Shown here: in pieces, positions 1-7,498 of the stretch
Layout: every line of letters begins with the position of its first letter
How positions within the stretch are numbered: position 1 is the first letter of the stretch
Translations under genes and position numbers: made by a program
The notes under the pieces: model-generated
What the model saw: the letters and a program-made list of their open reading frames with translations, nothing else
The model's database searches: none
What the model was told of the DNA's origin: nothing
Assembly (NCBI GenBank): GCA_002482405.1
Contig: DLFX01000051.1
Span: 2,489-12,187, forward strand
DNA from: Firmicutes bacterium UBA7709
Lineage (GTDB): Bacteria; Bacillota_A; Clostridia; Peptostreptococcales; Anaerovoracaceae
Direction: 5' to 3'
Length of the DNA stretch: 9,699 nt

Positions 1-325
1 AATTCTGGCATTCGTATTATCGGGAACATTTACGAGCATCGCGGCAATCTTTCAACTGGGACAGTCCGGCGCGGCGTTCCCGTCCTTCGGTCTATCGCTT
101 CTGATGCCGGCGTACGCTATTGCATTTTTAAGCGTAACTACTTATCGCCCGGGGTTCTACAATGTCGTAGGGCTGATGCTTTCGGTCATCGTGCTGGGCA
201 TCGGTGTAAACGGACTGAGCATTCTCGGTGCTCCGTTCTGGGCAGAACATATTTATAACGGCGCCGTATTGTTATTCGCAGTGTTGACTGCGGCGGCTGA
301 TGCAAGAGCTGTAAAAGTGGGGTGA
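1..325 (+). CDS. Sugar-type ABC transporter permease, C-terminal fragment (RbsC-like)
   Basis: This is the 3' end of a gene that enters from the left edge. The frame is open from base 2 and stops with TGA at 323-325, giving 107 residues. The internal ATG at 104 is not the start, because family-like sequence continues upstream of it. The fragment aligns without gaps to the last third of the second permease in this window (2639-3616), with about half the residues identical by eye. Shared landmarks are a LAFV...SIAAIF helix, a conserved LGQ, the LSVT...PG turn, a GxNGLS segment and a final hydrophobic helix before an ARA-x-K-x-G tail. It would be an integral inner-membrane subunit that forms the solute channel with an RbsA-type ATPase and an extracellular binding protein. 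The cyclase gene starts 6 bp after its stop, so the two are cotranscribed. The substrate is not readable. Confidence 0.9.
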   Translation, partial: ILAFVLSGTFTSIAAIFQLGQSGAAFPSFGLSLLMPAYAIAFLSVTTYRPGFYNVVGLMLSVIVLGIGVNGLSILGAPFWAEHIYNGAVLLFAVLTAAADARAVKVG

Positions 326-331
326 AGTATC

Positions 332-1060
332 ATGGCAGAAAAATGGATTGATGAATTTTTTAAATATATGAGTCACTTTGACTATGCTGAATTGAGTCAT
401 GAATTGGAACCGGGAATGCCGACTTATCCTACGCATCCTAAGTACGATTTTAATTTATGGCCGGCAGAAGGTGATCCTGCGGAAATACATAGCATATCCA
501 TCAGCGATCATCTGGGAACTCATGTCGACAGTCCCTCCCATTTTGTGAGAGAGGAAGGAAATCCTTTGCGGATCGATATTGCCGGCATTATGGCCAGTGC
601 GTTCACAGCGCGGATGATTAAGATAAAAATTAATCCGATCGGAAACAATTATGCGGTTTCTAAAGAAGAAATCGTCGCCTTTGAGGCTAGAAGCAATATA
701 GAAATAACCAGTGAAGATATCGTTGTGTTTGATTTCGGATGGTCACAGAGATGGCATGCCGGGGAAGAGGGCGCAAGTTTCCTTAAAAATTGGCCGGGCC
801 TGGGGCTGGAAGCCTCGGAGTACTTGGTAAGCAAGCATGTAAAGGGTGTGGGAACCGAGTGCATTGGTCTGGATACAGGCAATGGCGGAGACGGAAAACT
901 TCCGGCCCATTTTACGCTGCTGCCCAATAACATACTCATTTATGAAAACCTTACCAATCTTGACAGCGCGCCGATTGAAAGTATCTTTGTAGCACTGCCG
1001 CTCAGGTTTAAAGGCGGATCGGGTTCGCCAATCAGACCAATTGCGATATTTCCTAAATGA
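332..1060 (+). CDS. Cyclase-family metal-dependent hydrolase (kynurenine formamidase / isatin hydrolase fold)
   Basis: A 242-residue soluble protein of the cyclase family, whose members are Mn/Zn hydrolases that open amide or lactam bonds (kynurenine formamidase KynB, isatin hydrolase). The metal-binding signature HxGTHxDxPxH is complete at residues 60-70 (H60, H64, D66, H70). The C-terminal active-site pair is also present: H193 in a PAHFTLL segment and E205 in YENLTNL. A GWSQRW segment (136-141), typical of the family, is intact. The length is normal and there is no signal peptide, so it is cytoplasmic. The ATG at 332 is preceded by GGGGTGA, which overlaps the stop codon of the upstream permease, so translation is probably coupled. 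It lies between two ABC permease genes, which suggests it acts on the transported compound. The exact substrate is unknown; calling it KynB would go beyond the evidence. Confidence 0.9.
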   Translation: MAEKWIDEFFKYMSHFDYAELSHELEPGMPTYPTHPKYDFNLWPAEGDPAEIHSISISDHLGTHVDSPSHFVREEGNPLRIDIAGIMASAFTARMIKIKINPIGNNYAVSKEEIVAFEARSNIEITSEDIVVFDFGWSQRWHAGEEGASFLKNWPGLGLEASEYLVSKHVKGVGTECIGLDTGNGGDGKLPAHFTLLPNNILIYENLTNLDSAPIESIFVALPLRFKGGSGSPIRPIAIFPK

Positions 1061-1097
1061 AACGCGGGTTGAGTCTGGATAGAGGAGGGAAAAAGCA

Positions 1098-2639
1098 ATG
1101 TCTGTATCGGTAAAGAACGTTTCTGTGGTATTTCCGGGAATCAAGGCGTTGAAGGATGTAAGCCTGACCTTTGAACCGGGGAATGTTCACGCGGTACTTG
1201 GCGCGAATGGCAGTGGCAAGTCCACCCTTGTAAAAGTTTTGACGGGTATTTATAAACCGGAAAAAGGTGCGGCGATAGCCATTGGGGATAACAGTGTGAG
1301 CATCATTAAAGACCCGAGCCATGCGCGGGAATTAGGAGTGCGCGTTGTCCACCAGGAGGCCCCTTTAATCAACAGTCTGTCTGTTGCGGAATGCATCGCC
1401 TTGTTTAAGGGTTACCCTAAAAACAAGATCGGCAAAATAATGTGGAAGGAACTTTATAAGTACAGTAATGAATTACTATCTTTTTTAAATATAGACGTAG
1501 ATCCGAAAACCTTGGTCAGCAAGCTGAGTTCCTCGGAAAGAGCTATGGTTGCCATGGCCATTGCCATCGGAAAAGAAGAAGAAGCAAAAGAAACAAAGCT
1601 GCTGATCCTGGATGAGGCGGACGCTTCCATCCCGGAGGATGAGGCGGAACATTTTCTTGAAAGGGTGAAACGGGTTGCGGAGCTCGGCATTCCGGTCATC
1701 ATGGTCACTCACAGGCTGAAAGCCGTCAAGAGCACCTGCTCGGAAGCATCGATCCTGAATGACGGCCAGGTGGTATATTCCGGCAACCTGTGCGACATAG
1801 ACGAGGACTTTATCGTGAAGAAGATGCTTCCCGCCAAAAGAGCGGATGCCGCCGACGATGGCGTCGACGTTAATGTTGAAAAGCTCTGGAGCGTGATCAA
1901 TGCTGCACGTCCTGAAGCAAAGGAAAATAACGTACTGGAAGTCAACGGGCTGATTAGCGAGAAGCTTCAGGGGATTACTTTCGAATTGAGGCCCGGTGAA
2001 ATTCTAGGGATAGCAGGCATTACCGACAGCGGTGTGAGCGAGTTGCCTTTGATTCTCGGAGGAGCCGTTAACAGAACTGCCGGCGATATCGTTCTTGACG
2101 GCAAGGCATTGCCAAGGAAGCTTTCCCCGCGGAGCGTTATTGATGCGGGGTTGTCTTTGGTACCTTCGGATCGTTTCCGTCAGGGCGGCGTAATGACAAG
2201 AACGTTAAGGGACAATGTACTGTTGCCTAACGAAAAAAGATATTATGGGAGGCCGAAGCTGATAAGAGAAACCATGGAGACCGCCATCAAGGTGCTGGAT
2301 ATCCGGCCCCCCATTCCCACCATGAAATTCGGTAAATTTTCGGGCGGAAACCAGCAGAAGGCGATCATATGCAAATGGCTTCTGATGTGTCCAAAGGTTC
2401 TTGTACTCGATGACCCTACCTATGGCGTCGATCCTGCGGCCAGACTGAAAATATTTGCAGCCATCAGAGACTCTGCGGCAAACAACGTGGGGGTTGTGGT
2501 TTTTTCCACAGAACCGGAACAGCTGGCGTTCTTATGCTCTCGGGTGCTTGTGCTGCGAAAAGGAAAAGTCGTTAACGAATTGAGCAAGGAAGATAATACG
2601 CTGACCAGAGAATCTATTGCAAGGTGGTGCTACGCATAA
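1098..2639 (+). CDS. Sugar-type ABC transporter ATP-binding protein with two nucleotide-binding domains (RbsA-like)
   Basis: A 513-residue cytoplasmic ATPase with the tandem-domain layout of RbsA/XylG/MglA. Domain 1 has a perfect Walker A (GANGSGKST, 35-43), a Q-loop at Q86, Walker B ending in D172-E173 and an H-loop at H205. Its signature is degenerate (LSSSE, 143-147), and the usual DEPTAAL after Walker B reads DEADASI. Domain 2 has a degenerate Walker A (GITDSGVSE, 307-315), as is usual in the second domain of this family, a canonical signature (FSGGNQQK, 414-421), and D438-D439 where the family normally has Asp-Glu. Thus one composite ATP site (Walker A of domain 1 with the signature of domain 2) looks competent and the other does not. 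GAGGAGGG at 1082-1089 sits 8 bases before the ATG. The stop codon overlaps the start of the following permease. It would energise import through the flanking permeases. Confidence 0.95.
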   Translation: MSVSVKNVSVVFPGIKALKDVSLTFEPGNVHAVLGANGSGKSTLVKVLTGIYKPEKGAAIAIGDNSVSIIKDPSHARELGVRVVHQEAPLINSLSVAECIALFKGYPKNKIGKIMWKELYKYSNELLSFLNIDVDPKTLVSKLSSSERAMVAMAIAIGKEEEAKETKLLILDEADASIPEDEAEHFLERVKRVAELGIPVIMVTHRLKAVKSTCSEASILNDGQVVYSGNLCDIDEDFIVKKMLPAKRADAADDGVDVNVEKLWSVINAARPEAKENNVLEVNGLISEKLQGITFELRPGEILGIAGITDSGVSELPLILGGAVNRTAGDIVLDGKALPRKLSPRSVIDAGLSLVPSDRFRQGGVMTRTLRDNVLLPNEKRYYGRPKLIRETMETAIKVLDIRPPIPTMKFGKFSGGNQQKAIICKWLLMCPKVLVLDDPTYGVDPAARLKIFAAIRDSAANNVGVVVFSTEPEQLAFLCSRVLVLRKGKVVNELSKEDNTLTRESIARWCYA

Positions 2640-3616
2640 TGAAAGAGAAAATAAATCGATTGGGTGCCTCGGGAAAATTCGCATCCATCAGAAATCAATA
2701 CGGTCTGCTGATCATATTTGTATTGCTGATATTGGTTTTCTGGATTTCGAATCCCTATTTTATGACAGTTGCAAATTGGAGCCGCATCCTGGCAACCCAG
2801 ATCGTAGTTGGATGCGTATCCATAGGAGCGGTATTTATCCTCATTGTTGACGAGTTTGATATCTCTCTGGGATATATGGTCGGGTTTATATTGATCGTAG
2901 GAGGATACCTTTCAAAATGCGGATTCGGCGTCGATGTCGTTCTTCCGGCAATGATCGTCACCGGACTGGTGGTCGGACTGATCAACGGCTTTCTGACCGT
3001 TGTTCTGAAAATTACATCGGCGATCGCCACTTTAGGATTGGGAATTATCCTGTACGGCATAACCCTGGCGCTGAGCAACGGAGAGGTTTTGGCAATTAAC
3101 ATCCCGAAAGAAATCATATCCTTTGCCCAGGGACGCCTCTTCAATGTTCCGTACCCTGTCTACGCTATTGTGGTAATAGGCATTGCCTTGTCCTATATAT
3201 TGGAATACACTCCCTTTGGAAAGCAGCTTTATGCTACCGGAGGGAGTGAGAGGGCGGCCTATTTGTCCGGAGTGAAAACAAAGACTTTGAAAATTTTGGC
3301 GTTTGTAATTGCAGGGTTGTTTGTAAGCATTGCAGCCATATTTCTGCTCGGACAGGCATCCGCGGCAAACCCTCAAAGAGGACCGGAATATCTGATGTCT
3401 TCTTATGCAACCGTATATTTAAGCGTTACGGTTTTTAAACCGGGAAGCTTCAATATGCCGGGAGTATTGCTGGCGATTCTGCTTCTGGGTATGGGCTTCA
3501 ACGGCCTGAGTCTCATGGGTGTTCCCTATTGGTTTGAACCCGTATTTTACGGTATCGTTCTAGCGGTATCTGTGCTGTTTGCAAGCAAGGAAGCAAGAGC
3601 CGCAAAGGCTGGATGA
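2639..3616 (+). CDS. Sugar-type ABC transporter permease (RbsC-like, BPD_transp_2 family)
   Basis: A 325-residue polytopic membrane protein with roughly eight to ten hydrophobic segments, the first at about residues 21-38. Family landmarks are DEFDISLG (71-78, the TGGIDLSVG position of RbsC), an ING...LKI...ATLG block (115-133) and the cytoplasmic coupling segment starting GKQLYATGGSERAA at residue 194, which contacts the ATPase. I chose ATG 2639 over the in-frame GTG at 2624. AAGGTGGT (2621-2628) lies 10 bases before the ATG, nothing like a ribosome binding site precedes the GTG, and the ATG overlaps the ATPase stop by one base (TAATG). It is a paralogue of the partial permease at the window start. 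It could therefore form a heterodimer with it, as LsrC and LsrD do, or belong to a second homodimeric transporter. It is the last gene of the operon. Confidence 0.93.
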   Translation: MKEKINRLGASGKFASIRNQYGLLIIFVLLILVFWISNPYFMTVANWSRILATQIVVGCVSIGAVFILIVDEFDISLGYMVGFILIVGGYLSKCGFGVDVVLPAMIVTGLVVGLINGFLTVVLKITSAIATLGLGIILYGITLALSNGEVLAINIPKEIISFAQGRLFNVPYPVYAIVVIGIALSYILEYTPFGKQLYATGGSERAAYLSGVKTKTLKILAFVIAGLFVSIAAIFLLGQASAANPQRGPEYLMSSYATVYLSVTVFKPGSFNMPGVLLAILLLGMGFNGLSLMGVPYWFEPVFYGIVLAVSVLFASKEARAAKAG

Positions 3617-3625
3617 TAAGTCGGA

Positions 3626-3654
3626 CTTGCCGGATGACCAAGCTGTTCGGCAAG
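3626..3654. repeat. Short inverted repeat after the permease gene
   Basis: CTTGCCG (3626-3632) and CGGCAAG (3648-3654) are perfect 7-bp inverted arms around a 15-nt loop, 9 bases after the permease stop codon. No T-tract follows, so it is not a terminator by itself. It may protect the 3' end of the mRNA or be incidental. Confidence 0.4.
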
Positions 3655-3720
3655 CCTTAAACACTGAGGATCCATAAGATTAATGAACCCTTCTCCTCCT
3701 CTAAAAGATCCTCCTTAATT

Positions 3721-3766
3721 GAAGCTGTATTTTATGGATTCCATAAAATACAGCTTCTCTTTTTCC
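3721..3766 (+). terminator. Intrinsic terminator between convergent operons
   Basis: A perfect 17-bp stem (3721-3737 pairing with 3741-3757) closes a 3-nt ATT loop and is followed by TCTTTTTCCC, a good T-tract in the + direction. It ends the ABC-transporter operon about 105 bases after the permease stop. The same hairpin forms on the - strand 12 bases past the stop of the DUF3237 gene, but there the tract is AATTAAGG, so - strand termination would rest mostly on the stem. The stem is AT-rich in its inner half and GC-richer at its base. Confidence 0.9.
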
Positions 3767-3768
3767 CG

Positions 3769-4236
3769 CTATTTTATCAGATACGCATCATAGCAGATGG
3801 TGGACCAGTCTTTTATGCCGGCGATGGCAAAGCAATACCTGCCGTTGAGCCAGCCGTATTTTGCGCTGCCGGTATCAAAGGTCAGATGCAGCCGGTAGTA
3901 ATAATCCGTCGGCGGCACATCTTCTCCGGCGACAATGCGCTTTTCCACCGCCGGATCCAGCAGCAGGGTCCCCTCAGAGGACAGGAAAATATTTTCACCG
4001 TCGTCGGTCCGAAGCAACAGCTTGACCTGTATGTCGTTCCTGTCGGGGGGCCTGGTCAGCGTACAGCCGGGACCGGCGCCTTCTATTCTGCCGCTCAGCT
4101 TTTCGCCCTTGAAGAACCCTCCGGAAATAGGAGAGATCAGAAGCTCGTTCTGGAAAGAGTCATTGATCAGGACGTCGTCATGCTGCGTTACCTCCGCATA
4201 AAACAGGTATTCTGTTTCAACTCCCGGCAGCTTCAT
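3769..4236 (-). CDS. DUF3237 family protein
   Basis: A 155-residue soluble protein that I recognise as DUF3237, a small predicted beta-barrel family of unknown function. Family landmarks are PISGGFFKG (36-44), LRTDDG (75-80), a DYYYR segment (111-115) and the FDTGSAKYGWLN stretch (120-131), which matches the family's 'F.TG...Y.WLN' pattern. The length is normal and no signal peptide is seen. Its ATG overlaps the TGA of the upstream amidohydrolase (ATGA, 4233-4236), so the two are translationally coupled and probably work on the same compound or its product. It is the last gene of the operon, ending 12 bases before the shared hairpin. No catalytic residues can be assigned, so whether it is an enzyme, a binding protein or an accessory factor is open. 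Confidence 0.9.
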   Translation of the reverse strand: MKLPGVETEYLFYAEVTQHDDVLINDSFQNELLISPISGGFFKGEKLSGRIEGAGPGCTLTRPPDRNDIQVKLLLRTDDGENIFLSSEGTLLLDPAVEKRIVAGEDVPPTDYYYRLHLTFDTGSAKYGWLNGRYCFAIAGIKDWSTICYDAYLIK

Positions 4237-5924
4237 AGCTTCCCCCTGATCGGCGTCCCGTCAAACACCACGGCTTCGATGCCGATTTCGCTTAGCTTTT
4301 CCGGCGGCACATGGAAGGGATCGCCGGAGATGACGAGGAGGTTGGCTGTCTTTCCAGCTTCGAGAGATCCCATCTCGCTTTCAAGACGCAGCTGCTTCGC
4401 ACCGTTTATGGTATAGCCTTTCATTAAGTGATCCACGCTGAGCTTCGCCGACTCCGGCGGCCGAAGGCTTCCGGGATACCGGTCAGGATCGAGGGGAAAT
4501 TCCGGGTCCACTCTGGTAGCGGCCACCTGCATGCTGAAGAACGGGTTTGCCCGGTGGAGTTCATAATTTGTCACCACGTCGCTGGAGAAGGTTACGAGGG
4601 CGCCGCTTTCGATCATGGGGTTGAACTGGTACATCCCGCTCCATTTTTCCTTTCCGAAAAACGCCTGGGCTTCTTCGCCGAAATAGCCTCCGGACCAGTG
4701 ACAGCTCCAGTTGACGATGATCCCCAGCTCGGCGGGCCGCCCCATATCGGCAGGATCCACCAGCTCGCAGTGGGCGAATACGATGTTGATCCTCCAGGGT
4801 TCTCCGTTTTCCGCGGATTCCCTCTTCGCCGCCTCTACCGCGTCGCAGCCCGTTCGGAATGCGCGGTCGCCCACCATGTGGATATGTACGTCCAGCCCTT
4901 CTCTGTTGCACAGGAGAAAACAGCCTTTCAGCTCTTCCTTTTCCATCTTGATTTCGCCGTAGTTTTCGCCGGTGGGATCGTTGAGATGAGGGGCGAGGGA
5001 AGCGCTGTTGCCGCTTTCGTTGGTGCCGTCCAAAAAGAGCTTCATGGTATTGAATTTAATGTGACGGGTGCTGTATTTTCTTTGGTACTCCCTCAGTACG
5101 GCGATCTTTTCGGGCAGATCCCCATAATCCCAGAAACGCACCATGCCGTCGTAATATACGTTGAGCTTTCCGGCCTCATCCAGCTTATGGATGGACTCCG
5201 CCTGTTCGCCGCTTTCGATAAAGCCATCGCACATCGCCGTGATTCCGTTGTCGGAAAGGAAGGAGAAAAACGGCCCGAGAATTTCCGGCGTCAGGTCCAT
5301 AGGAGGCTTCCAGCCTATAGTTTCACTTATTTTATCCATGAAAAGGGTGTGGACCAGTTCCTTGCCCCAGCCGGTAGGTTCGCCGTTTTCGTCCCGGACG
5401 AACATCTGAAGCCCCGGAACCGGATCGGGGGTATCCTTTGTTATTCCCATGGCCGCGAGCATCTTTGTGTTATACCAGTGCATATGTTCGCCGAAGTCCT
5501 GGCACATGCAGGGTCTGTCTGAAACAGCCGTGTCGAGGAGCTCCTTGGTGGGTCCTCTCGTGCCGAACATGCTGGTGGGATAGTATTCAAAGTATAGAAA
5601 GGGCGCCTCCTCTTTCGGATGTTCCGCGGCATATTTCCTGACAAAGGCCAGGAGCTCTTGGGGGTCCTCGGTCCAGGGGAGCCTGATATGCCAGCCGCTT
5701 TCCGCGCACATGCCGGGATGAATGTGGCTGTCTATAATGCCGGGAATGATGACCTTTCCCTTCATATCCCGTATTTCAGCGGAATCCCCCGTGTATTTTC
5801 CCCATTCCCCCTCATCGTCTCTGCCGACAAACAGGATTTTATCGCCGTCGAAGACGATGGCTTCCGCCATGGGGCAATGTTCATTCGATGTGTATATCTT
5901 TGCGTTTCGCAATACTGTTGTCAT
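4233..5924 (-). CDS. YtcJ-type metal-dependent amidohydrolase (Amidohydro_3)
   Basis: A 563-residue cytoplasmic hydrolase of the amidohydrolase superfamily, YtcJ/NfdA-like branch. Visible landmarks are the HxH metal motif in DSHIHP (H67, H69), K295 in MKLFLDG (the conserved Lys-x-Phe-x-Asp-Gly block of this branch), HIHMVGDRA (H347, H349), H385 in AHCE and the distal Asp D449 in FSSD. The C-terminus has the usual small beta-domain ending (MGSLEAGKTANLLVI...DP), which packs with the N-terminal strands. Members hydrolyse C-N bonds such as N-formyl, N-acyl or formimidoyl groups; the substrate of this one is unknown. AGAGGAGG lies 8 bases before the ATG. It sits 52 bases after the PuuP-like transporter on the same strand, and the DUF3237 gene overlaps its stop. 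The context suggests hydrolysis of whatever the transporter brings in. Confidence 0.93.
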   Translation of the reverse strand: MTTVLRNAKIYTSNEHCPMAEAIVFDGDKILFVGRDDEGEWGKYTGDSAEIRDMKGKVIIPGIIDSHIHPGMCAESGWHIRLPWTEDPQELLAFVRKYAAEHPKEEAPFLYFEYYPTSMFGTRGPTKELLDTAVSDRPCMCQDFGEHMHWYNTKMLAAMGITKDTPDPVPGLQMFVRDENGEPTGWGKELVHTLFMDKISETIGWKPPMDLTPEILGPFFSFLSDNGITAMCDGFIESGEQAESIHKLDEAGKLNVYYDGMVRFWDYGDLPEKIAVLREYQRKYSTRHIKFNTMKLFLDGTNESGNSASLAPHLNDPTGENYGEIKMEKEELKGCFLLCNREGLDVHIHMVGDRAFRTGCDAVEAAKRESAENGEPWRINIVFAHCELVDPADMGRPAELGIIVNWSCHWSGGYFGEEAQAFFGKEKWSGMYQFNPMIESGALVTFSSDVVTNYELHRANPFFSMQVAATRVDPEFPLDPDRYPGSLRPPESAKLSVDHLMKGYTINGAKQLRLESEMGSLEAGKTANLLVISGDPFHVPPEKLSEIGIEAVVFDGTPIRGKL

Positions 5925-5940
5925 TTTTCCGCCTCCTCTT

Positions 5941-5958
5941 GCTTTTTTTCAAAAAAGC
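5941..5958 (-). repeat. AT-rich palindrome between transporter and amidohydrolase genes
   Basis: An 18-base near-perfect palindrome, eight-base arms GCTTTTTT and AAAAAAGC around two bases (read on the - strand), lies in the 52-bp gap of the operon just upstream of the amidohydrolase ribosome binding site. It could form a weak hairpin in the mRNA. No T-tract follows on the - strand, so it is not a terminator; a processing site is possible but unproven. Confidence 0.35.
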
Positions 5959-5976
5959 TGCGCTGTTATGCAATAG

Positions 5977-7335
5977 TTATTCTTCTAACGTCATTTCGGG
6001 CGGAAGCTCTTTGAAGAACTTCGTCTTTGCCGCCAGATATATCAGACCGATGACCAGCCAGATCAGGCCGAGTATTTTGGCGGAAGACTCCATGTAGATG
6101 AAAACCACCACCAGGGAACCCATGCCGATGATGGGTGCGATGAGGTATTTGAACAGATCGGATCCGCTCCGCCGGTTCAGCTTGATATAATAGTGGAATA
6201 TCACGGAAAGATTGACCATAAAGAAGCCGCATACGGCGCCGAAAGCTACAAGGGAAGCCGCACCGAACACGTTGTCCGCGTAGAAGATGGCCGTAAAGGC
6301 TACCAGAGTTGTAAGCACGATGTTGTTGACAGGGGTCTGGAACCTCTTTGACAGGTGTCCGAAGAATTTTTTCGGAAGGATGTTGTCTCTTCCCATGCCG
6401 TACATGATCCGGGAAACGGCGCCCATGCCCGCCATTGCACAGACAAAGCTTCCGCAGTTATCGACGATGAAAAACACATCTCCGATCCATGGGTTGATCC
6501 GGGGGAAAAGCTCAAATATCCCCGCATTGGGATTCTCAATATGCAGATATGCGTCAGGCCACGCGATCTGCGCAAAATATGCCGTTATGATGAATACTAC
6601 GCCGGCTCCGATCACAACGCCCATGATGGCTTTTCCCATGACCTTTTCAGGTTCTTTGGTTTCCTCGGCGAGGGTCGTAACGGCGTCGAATCCAAGAAAC
6701 GACGCGCACAGTACGGCGGACGCGGCCAGGACGTTTTTCACTTCAAAGGTGGCGGGATTGAAAAAAGCGGTTCGATCCAGTATTACGCCTGATCCGCCGC
6801 CGCCCAGCACATATCTTATGACCAGCAGGATGAAGAAAAGCGTAAAGCCGATGGCAGCGCATGTGATGACCGTGTCGATGATGCTTGCCGTTTTAATTCC
6901 GACGATGTTGATGAGCATTCCGATCAGAGCGATCACCACAACGCTTGCCCATACCGGGATGTTGGGGAAATACTCGTTGATATATACGCCAAGCAGCAGA
7001 TAGCATATCATCGGCAGCAGCAGGTAATCAAGCATCATGACCCATCCTGACATGAAGCCGACGTGGGGCTGTATCGACTTGTTGACGTAAGTGTAAGCCG
7101 AGCCCGCCATGGGATAAGCCTTTACCATCTGCATATAGCTCAGGGCGGTAAAAATCATGACAATTGTGGTCAGCACCAGAGAAAGAGCGTACATCCCTCC
7201 CGTGCTCTGGGTGAAGATGCCGTAATAATTGAATACCACTGTCGGAGCCAGATACGCCAGGCCGAACATGATGACCAGCGGCAGAGAAAGGGAGCGCTTA
7301 AGCGCCGCTTCCTGATTCTGAATCTTTTCACTCAT
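5977..7335 (-). CDS. APC-family amino acid/amine permease, PuuP-like
   Basis: A 452-residue membrane protein with about twelve hydrophobic segments, of the amino acid-polyamine-organocation superfamily. It closely follows the E. coli putrescine importer PuuP along its whole length. Shared blocks are GLAYLAP (25-31), AGSAYTYVNKSIQPHVGFM with a following W and LDYLLLPM, SFLGFDAVTTLAEET (212-226) and MGRDN with a following FFGHL (314-327). A proton-coupled symporter for an amino acid, amine or related small cation is expected; putrescine itself is not proven. I chose ATG 7335 rather than the in-frame ATG at 7353. GGGAGG (7343-7348) stands 7 bases before 7335, and the longer start would place that ribosome binding site inside the gene. 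It is the first gene of the transporter-amidohydrolase-DUF3237 operon, downstream of the AraC regulator. Confidence 0.92.
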   Translation of the reverse strand: MSEKIQNQEAALKRSLSLPLVIMFGLAYLAPTVVFNYYGIFTQSTGGMYALSLVLTTIVMIFTALSYMQMVKAYPMAGSAYTYVNKSIQPHVGFMSGWVMMLDYLLLPMICYLLLGVYINEYFPNIPVWASVVVIALIGMLINIVGIKTASIIDTVITCAAIGFTLFFILLVIRYVLGGGGSGVILDRTAFFNPATFEVKNVLAASAVLCASFLGFDAVTTLAEETKEPEKVMGKAIMGVVIGAGVVFIITAYFAQIAWPDAYLHIENPNAGIFELFPRINPWIGDVFFIVDNCGSFVCAMAGMGAVSRIMYGMGRDNILPKKFFGHLSKRFQTPVNNIVLTTLVAFTAIFYADNVFGAASLVAFGAVCGFFMVNLSVIFHYYIKLNRRSGSDLFKYLIAPIIGMGSLVVVFIYMESSAKILGLIWLVIGLIYLAAKTKFFKELPPEMTLEE

Positions 7336-7379
7336 TATAAAACCTCCCAACATAGAAAATAAAGATCATTCCTACTGTC

Positions 7380-7421
7380 AGAATACTTGCAAAACATTAT
7401 CCGATTCAATGTCAATTTATC
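7380..7421 (-). promoter_or_regulatory. Candidate promoter and activator half-sites for the transporter operon
   Basis: On the - strand TTGAAT (7409-7404) and TATTCT (7385-7380) are separated by 18 bases, each matching the sigma-A consensus at four of six positions. This would start the RNA about 38 bases before the permease ATG. Two GATAA words (7401-7397 and 7421-7417) are exactly 20 bases apart in direct orientation, close to two helical turns, as AraC-family half-sites often are. One lies in the spacer, which is not the usual activating position. A TTGACA at 7415-7410 has no -10 box at the right distance. Confidence 0.35.
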
Positions 7422-7498
7422 GTTTGTTTCAAAGAAAAAAACACGAAATGAGTAATAAAAGGCGGGCATCGGGGATATTCTCCGGCGGGGGTTATCCC

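Noticed and set aside
332..1060. Naming the cyclase kynB.
   Set aside because: The family motif is shared by several hydrolases of different substrates and no tryptophan-degradation genes are nearby.
2624..2638. GTG 2624 as the start of the second permease.
   Set aside because: No ribosome binding site precedes it; the ATG at 2639 has AAGGTGGT and the usual one-base overlap with the preceding stop.
3560..3690. A possible 42-codon small ORF on the - strand after two AAGGAGG-like words (3690-3720).
   Set aside because: The ATG is too far from either Shine-Dalgarno-like word and the frame runs antisense into the permease 3' end.
4428..5522. A 364-codon open frame on the + strand.
   Set aside because: It lies wholly antisense to the amidohydrolase, whose motifs are complete; the opening comes from the GC-rich codon pattern of the real gene.
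7430..7498. GC-rich repeats after the araC stop that might be a terminator.
   Set aside because: The best pairing is GGGATA with TATCCC around a 15-nt loop, and the T-run begins about 12 bases later; no continuous stem leads into it.
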